From NCBI GenBank assembly GCA_002390425.1, contig DGPL01000008.1, forward strand, positions 1-29,246: DNA of 29,246 nucleotides. Reading direction: 5' to 3'. The translations under genes were made by a program, and so were the position numbers. The number at the start of each line of letters is the position of its first letter. The stretch's first letter is position 1. A model generated the notes under the pieces. It saw nothing but the letters and a program-made list of their open reading frames with translations. It ran no database searches and had not been told where the DNA came from. This document shows positions 25,008 through 29,246 of this stretch, piece by piece. This stretch comes from Kordiimonadaceae bacterium UBA4441 (lineage in GTDB: Bacteria > Pseudomonadota > Alphaproteobacteria > Sphingomonadales > Emcibacteraceae).

Positions 25008-26123
25008 ATGAAATCTTTTATCCCTCCAAAACGTACTTTAATGGGCCCAGGTCCATCTGACGTATCCCCTCGTGTTCTTGAAGCAATGGGACGTCAAACA
25101 ATCGGTCACCTTGATCCCGCATTTCAAACACTGATGGATGAAATAAAAGATTTACTTCGTTATGCCTTTAAAACTGAGAATAAACTTACTTTTCCCGTAT
25201 CTGCACCAGGATCAGCCGGCATGGAAACATGTTTCGCCAACTTGGTTGAAAAAGGCGATAAAGTTATCGTTTGTGTAAACGGCGTTTTCGGCACACGAAT
25301 GGTTGAAAATGTAACGAGATGTGGCGGCGAAGCCATCGTCGTTAACGATGATTGGGGCACGCCCGTATCACTTTCAAAAACAGAAGAAGCACTTAAAAAT
25401 AACCCTGATTCTAAAATTCTGGCCTTTGTTGCAGCCGAAACTTCAACCGGTGTTGCATCAGATACAAAATCGTTATGTGCGCTTGCACATGACCATGACT
25501 GTATTACCATAGTTGATGCCGTGACATCTTTAGGTGGATCTGAGTTAGATGTAGATGGTTGGGGCATTGATGCAATTTATTCAGGTTCCCAAAAATGCTT
25601 AAGCTGCCCTCCCGGTATTTCGCCCGTAAGTTTTAATGATCGCGCCATTGAAAAAATTAAAAACCGCAAAGATCCCGTTCAGAGTTGGTTTTTAGACCTA
25701 AACTTAGTTATGGGCTATTGGGAAGGTACAGGTGGCAGGTCTTATCATCATACTGCCCCAGTGAATGCCATGTATGCGCTTCATGAAAGCTTACTGATTT
25801 TAAAGGAAGAAGGTTTAGAAAACGCATGGCAGCGCCATACTGATATGTCGGCTAAACTTAGAACTGGTTTTAATGAAATGGGTATAGAATATTTAGTAGA
25901 TCCGGCATGCGCACTCCCGCAATTAAATACCATTAAAATTCCTGATCATATTACGGATGAAGCCGCAATTCGTACGCGCCTTCTAAATGAGCATAACCTA
26001 GAAATCGGCGCCGGACTTGGTGCGCTTGCCGGTAAAGTTTGGCGTGTCGGCTTAATGGGCCACAGTGCTTGCCAAGAAAATGTTGATAAGTGTCTTGCAG
26101 CGTTTAAAGCTGTTATGAATTAA
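25008..26123 (+). CDS. Class V PLP-dependent aminotransferase (alanine/serine-glyoxylate type)
   Basis: The 371-residue enzyme follows the AGXT pattern: LMGPGPSDVSPRVLEAMGRQ, HLDPAFQTLMDEI, the cofactor-binding SAPGSAGMETCFANLVEKGD, AAETSTGVA, the aspartate that holds the pyridine nitrogen in IVDAVTSLGG (D170), and the PLP lysine K196 in SGSQKCLSCPPG. The C-terminal half has WEGTGGRSYHHTAPVNAMYAL and the arginine in KVWRVGLMGHSA that binds the substrate carboxylate. It most likely transfers an amino group from alanine or serine to glyoxylate, but the donor cannot be read from the sequence. AGGAA upstream supports the start. Its TAA is directly followed by the convergent stop of the lipoprotein gene, with no base between. 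Confidence 0.92.
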   Translation: MKSFIPPKRTLMGPGPSDVSPRVLEAMGRQTIGHLDPAFQTLMDEIKDLLRYAFKTENKLTFPVSAPGSAGMETCFANLVEKGDKVIVCVNGVFGTRMVENVTRCGGEAIVVNDDWGTPVSLSKTEEALKNNPDSKILAFVAAETSTGVASDTKSLCALAHDHDCITIVDAVTSLGGSELDVDGWGIDAIYSGSQKCLSCPPGISPVSFNDRAIEKIKNRKDPVQSWFLDLNLVMGYWEGTGGRSYHHTAPVNAMYALHESLLILKEEGLENAWQRHTDMSAKLRTGFNEMGIEYLVDPACALPQLNTIKIPDHITDEAAIRTRLLNEHNLEIGAGLGALAGKVWRVGLMGHSACQENVDKCLAAFKAVMN

Positions 26124-26759
26124 TTATTTTTTCAATGCATTAATAAGATCAGTATCATCGATAATTCTTTGAATTGTCGTGTTTAATGTATTACTAAGCT
26201 GGGAATTGTTGCTGTCAGCGTTTGCCGAAAAAGGAACAGCTCTTTGCTCAGAGTTGCTAAAGGTACGATTATAACCTTTGTCGATAGCCTCCACACGAAC
26301 GCGAGATTTTGTTTCAACATCCGTTTTAATGGTGCCGCTATCAACTTCATAATTCAATTCTTCAAGAAAAACATGAAGATGGACAACACTAGGGCTATCT
26401 TTATACGTTATTTGAAACCCCATTCTAGAAAAGCTGTCTACTAACGCCACACCAATTGTTCTCGCTAAGTCTTGACTGGTGTAAATTTGACTTCCAGAAT
26501 TGTACTGATTGCTTTGGTTAGTTGAGCGTGAATCTTCTAATGATCTTTCAATATCTTGGTCATTTTCATTTTGGTCACTATTACCATAAGTTCCTATTAC
26601 CCCTGATGACCGCGAATCTTCAACGGAAATGTAAAGAGGAATAGATTCACCAATATTAGAAGAATTTACCTTTGGAAAAATAGAAATTACAGCATCTTGT
26701 GATGATGTTGCACAGGCTGCCGTAAAAGCTAAAATTACTACTAATAATGTCTTCTTCAT
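26124..26759 (-). CDS. YajG-like lipoprotein
   Basis: This 211-residue protein has a short lipoprotein-type leader with candidate lipidated cysteine C16 (AFTAACATSS). The box is imperfect because -3 is threonine. The body resembles YajG: AVISIFPKVNS, IPLYISVEDSRSSGVIGTYG, SQDLARTIGVALVDSFSRMG, FQITYKDSPSVVHLHVFLEE and LNYEV. A serine/asparagine/aspartate-rich low-complexity stretch (about 60-95) is inserted between the two halves. The function of YajG is not well established. AGGAGG lies just before the ATG. It is monocistronic, with its promoter presumably in 26760-26922. Confidence 0.72.
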   Translation of the reverse strand: MKKTLLVVILAFTAACATSSQDAVISIFPKVNSSNIGESIPLYISVEDSRSSGVIGTYGNSDQNENDQDIERSLEDSRSTNQSNQYNSGSQIYTSQDLARTIGVALVDSFSRMGFQITYKDSPSVVHLHVFLEELNYEVDSGTIKTDVETKSRVRVEAIDKGYNRTFSNSEQRAVPFSANADSNNSQLSNTLNTTIQRIIDDTDLINALKK

Positions 26760-26785
26760 TGGTTTCCTCCTTCAACAATTGCATT

Positions 26786-26820
26786 ATGTTTTAAAATAAA
26801 ACATTCGTATTGTTTACAAT
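26786..26820 (-). repeat. Two small palindromes in the leader of the YajG-like gene
   Basis: ATGTTTTA-AAA-TAAAACAT (26786-26804) is a perfect 8-bp inverted repeat with a 3-nt spacer. ATTGT-TT-ACAAT (26809-26820) is a perfect 5-bp inverted repeat directly beside it. Both lie 27-61 nt upstream of the gene start, where an operator would be expected. Chance is possible in AT-rich DNA. Confidence 0.35.
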
Positions 26821-26922
26821 GACACTCTATATATGCCTTCATATTCGATTTACGACGATCATTGCGTTCAAAATATGGCATATAACTTAGTATTTAAATC
26901 AGCCATTATTTTATTATATCAA

Positions 26923-28179
26923 TTATTGAAGTGCCTTTGCCGCTTCATCGACCCTACGCCATAATGCTAGCGTGTTGCCACTCCATATTTTGGCGATCTC
27001 TTCTTCAGTATAACCGCGCTTAACCATTTCAGCAGTTACATTCATAGTTTCAGCGGCACTATTCCAACCAACGACACCGCCACCGCCATCAAAATCAGAT
27101 ACCAGACCTACATGATCAATTCCTATTAAATTAACGGCATAGTCTACATGATCAATAAAATCTTCTACGGTGCCAGCAGGGTATTTCGCATCTATCGCTT
27201 CCATACCTTTTACATATTGATCTAAACTAGAATGCTTATCGCCATCCCATTCAGCATCCCCCGCAGCTGTTGCTACCGCTTGTCTAAGTGCATCAACTTC
27301 AGGGCCTTTTGCTGGATAATATTTTACAAAGCCATCTAATCCAACTATCTGAACAACGCCACCAGAAGCGGCCACAGCCTTTAATTGTTCATCATTAAGG
27401 TTTCGCCTGTGTTTTGCTATTTCCCATACTCCTGAATGAGACGCAATCACTGGTGCCTTAGAATATTCTGTCGCCTGCATCATGCACTTGATTGACGTAT
27501 GTGAAATATCAACCATCATCCCAAGCCGGTTCATTTCATCGATTACTTTATAACCAAACTCGCTTACACCACCATGCTCTTCTTCGCTATCGCCAAGACG
27601 CGCAAGAGGGGTTGCACTATCACAAATATCATTATGACCATTATGAGCCAAAGTCATGTAGCGTGCACCAAGGTTATAAAACTCCTCAATTCGCTCCAGA
27701 TCTTTGCCGATGACATAGCCGTTTTCAATGCCAATGGTTGCAACCTTGCGGCCGCTAGATGCGATTTCTTCAAATTCATCCGGGGTATTAGCAAAACCAA
27801 TGCGATCCGGATAAAATTCTGTCATACGTTGAATAGCGCTAAATTTACGGCGTGCTCTTTCTTCTGCTAATGCATATCCATCAGGGGTACGCTCTGTTTG
27901 CCCCACATAGACAATGAAAAAGGCGCTATCTAGTCCACCGGTTTCCATTTTTCCAAGGTCGACCTGTTGCGGCGTATCTGTACCTGGGTCATAAATTGGA
28001 TCAAATGTCATATCCTCATGAATATCGACATGAGTATCTAGGGTTACGACTCGTTCATGAATAGCTTCTACACTCATATCGATGCCGTTATTAGAATCGG
28101 AACTATTTTGGTCACCACAGCCAGTGATTGCTAGTGCAGCTAGCGAAACCATTCCTAGTTTTATTTTTTGATGCATCAT
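26923..28179 (-). CDS. Membrane dipeptidase (peptidase M19), lipoprotein
   Basis: This is a zinc-dependent dipeptidase of the renal dipeptidase family. The 418-residue product has a lipoprotein signal with lipobox ITGC (C21), so it should be anchored in the envelope. Zinc-site elements are visible: DTHVDIH near residue 40, the bridging glutamate in GIENGYVIG, VDISHTSIK and APVIASHSGVW (the two histidines), and the late aspartate in GLVSDFDGGGG. LAHNGHND and KHRRNLNDEQLKAVAASGG are further M19 signatures. ATG 28179 was chosen because GGGAG lies 5 nt upstream and gives a proper signal peptide. The longer frame from 28218 adds 13 polar residues before it. M19 enzymes cleave small, including D-containing, dipeptides; the physiological substrate is unknown. 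Confidence 0.92.
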   Translation of the reverse strand: MMHQKIKLGMVSLAALAITGCGDQNSSDSNNGIDMSVEAIHERVVTLDTHVDIHEDMTFDPIYDPGTDTPQQVDLGKMETGGLDSAFFIVYVGQTERTPDGYALAEERARRKFSAIQRMTEFYPDRIGFANTPDEFEEIASSGRKVATIGIENGYVIGKDLERIEEFYNLGARYMTLAHNGHNDICDSATPLARLGDSEEEHGGVSEFGYKVIDEMNRLGMMVDISHTSIKCMMQATEYSKAPVIASHSGVWEIAKHRRNLNDEQLKAVAASGGVVQIVGLDGFVKYYPAKGPEVDALRQAVATAAGDAEWDGDKHSSLDQYVKGMEAIDAKYPAGTVEDFIDHVDYAVNLIGIDHVGLVSDFDGGGGVVGWNSAAETMNVTAEMVKRGYTEEEIAKIWSGNTLALWRRVDEAAKALQ

Positions 28180-28285
28180 ATTATCTCCCGCAATATTTTT
28201 TGTTTTTAAATGCAACACATGAAAGAATATATTCGACTTTAACGCAACAACAAAAAGAATATATCCAATAATAAATTAAAGAATC

Positions 28286-29079
28286 TTATTCAAAAGGAAT
28301 AAAATCGCCTCTTTCTGGTATCGTACAGGTAAAACAATTAGGAATAATTTCTTCTTCTTTATGTTGGTAAATTATCAACTTCTTAGTATCAGGAAGCGCA
28401 TTGGCTCTTCTGGCATTTTCAAATAACCAGGGAGAAATGAATGCCATATCAAGTGGCGGTAAAGCAGACAAATGTTCCACGTCACCAGTATCGCCAGCAA
28501 GATAGATTTTCTTACCACCCCAGTCGATTAAGTATGAAAGATTTTTACTCCCTGCTGTCGGTGTATCATAAGTCGTGACTTTCGCATTTCCAATGGTCAT
28601 TTCTTCTTTAGCTACTGTCACAGACGGTTCTATCAATTCTTCTAATATAACAGGTCTGATAACTGCATTCGGATTAATAAGTTTTTGAATTTCAGTATTT
28701 TTCTTAATTTCTGCTAATTGCGTTTCTCGTAATACAATTAATTCTTGATACTTGCTTTTCAAATCAGAAACAACGTCATCAGGCGCAACAATATCCCAAT
28801 CTAAAGTAAGAATTTTTTCTTGATCGATATGATCGTTAAACCTATTGGTAATAAGAGTCGTGACATCATTATTTTGTTCAACAAAATATGGATAGGTATA
28901 AATCATATGCCCAAAGGCACCTGATACATAAGGAAAATCAGTAAAGATAACCTGCTTACCATCCGTAATCCTTATGCTTGCATTAGCAATAAAATTAACG
29001 GCAATTTCCTGCGCTGTCGCATAAGACGACAAGGTGAATATACATACTAAACTTAAAAAGCACTTTTAATAATAAACAT
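28286..29079 (-). pseudogene. Metallo-beta-lactamase-fold protein with frameshifted signal peptide and degraded metal site
   Basis: The open frame 28286-29032 (from TTG) encodes 248 residues with MBL-fold strands (FIANASIRITDGKQVIFTDF, PYVSGAFGHMIYTYPYF), the GDTGD motif and a late YQHKEEEI. The metal motif THxHxDH reads TNRFNDH, so two histidines are gone. Upstream in the same frame is FLSLVCIFTLSSYATAQ, the end of a signal peptide, but no start codon. ATG 29079, preceded by GGGG, gives MFIIKSAF and then stops at TAA. Adding one T to the T5 run (29055-29059) joins the two parts into a complete signal peptide. The gene is therefore frameshifted in a homopolymer, either truly or by sequencing error. 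The protein would be periplasmic. The substrate is unknown. Confidence 0.78.
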
Positions 29080-29113
29080 AACTAACCCCATTAAATACAA
29101 AGCCCAAGGAATC

Positions 29114-29119
29114 ATTATA
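29114..29119 (-). promoter_or_regulatory. Possible -10 element for the MBL-fold gene
   Basis: A perfect TATAAT lies on the minus strand 35 nt upstream of ATG 29079. No good -35 hexamer is found 16-18 nt further upstream (that position reads near GGTACG). It sits between the tRNA-Leu gene and the MBL gene. Confidence 0.35.
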
Positions 29120-29178
29120 GCTTTTTTTTATTAATTCGTACCGGGGTAGGGATTTTTTACTTAATTTATTGAAGAAAA

Positions 29179-29246
29179 TGGTGCGGTCGAGAAGACTCGA
29201 ACTTCCACGGGCTCAACGCCCACAGCGACCTCAACGCTGCGCGTCT
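29179..29246 (-). tRNA. tRNA-Leu (anticodon GAG), 5' part outside the window
   Basis: On the minus strand the 3' part of a class II tRNA is visible. The anticodon stem is CAGCG/CGCTG with loop TTGAGGT (anticodon GAG, reading CUC/CUU). It is followed by a long variable arm with stem GGGC/GCCC, a T-arm with TTCGAGT, the acceptor strand CGACCGC, discriminator A and an encoded CCA ending at 29179. The long variable arm, loop and anticodon identify leucine. The D-arm and 5' acceptor strand lie beyond the window edge. Confidence 0.93.

Noticed and set aside
29100..29178. Attachment site or integrated element next to tRNA-Leu
   Set aside because: No repeat of the tRNA 3' end is seen in the window, and no integrase or phage-like gene follows.

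Overview
This is an AT-rich (my estimate by eye is under 45% GC) chromosomal window from an alphaproteobacterium. The evidence is the gene order pyrC'-plsY-dprA-topA-rnr-rpmG-pleD-divK-DUF3572-dinB, a MipZ-type ParA ATPase, DivK and PleD cell-cycle response regulators, a zinc-free L33, a DinB with an N-terminal zinc ribbon, and a textbook CtrA box. A MipZ/DivK/PleD/CtrA complement fits the Caulobacterales-Rhizobiales-Rhodobacterales-Kordiimonadales/Emcibacterales part of the class. I cannot place the genus. Almost everything is core genome: I see no insertion sequence, prophage, CRISPR array or integron.

Layout. 1-8180 (+): the 3' part of a catalytically dead dihydroorotase-like pyrC', plsY, a broken dprA, topA, rnr and rpmG, closed by a clear terminator. 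8188-9948 (-): divK-pleD, with pleD cut by an in-frame TAA. 10125-14054 (+): DUF3572-dinB (overlapping ATGA), a membrane-anchored beta-helix gene interrupted by TGA, and a diguanylate cyclase gene behind a CtrA box and a sigma-54 promoter. 14129-15799 (+): a RidA-family protein and a FemAB/GNAT-like DUF482 protein. 15810-21986 (-): a small periplasmic protein, the clpS-clpA unit (N-degron proteolysis) and the mipZ-J-domain protein-phosphohexomutase operon. 22088-23050 (+): a Bax-like glucosaminidase. 23028-24844 (-): mgtE-DUF1489. 25008-26123 (+): a class V aminotransferase. 26124-29079 (-): a YajG-like lipoprotein, an M19 dipeptidase lipoprotein and a degenerate metallo-beta-lactamase-fold protein. 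The right edge cuts a tRNA-Leu(GAG) on the minus strand.

Two themes stand out. First, four genes in 29 kb carry lesions: dprA (A-run frameshift plus TAA), pleD (TAA about 40 codons before the natural end), the beta-helix gene (TGA) and the MBL gene (T-run frameshift in the signal peptide). In each, the reading frame beyond the lesion is preserved and family-like. This suggests recent decay, sequencing or assembly error, or, less likely, suppression. Second, cell-cycle and c-di-GMP genes are concentrated here (divK, pleD, mipZ and the CtrA/sigma-54 diguanylate cyclase). The sigma-54 promoter region (13182-13306) holds layered inverted repeats that look like an undescribed regulatory module.

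Intergenic stretches are all under 300 bp. The longest, 16182-16468, is very AT-rich and shows only one inverted repeat (16425-16451).
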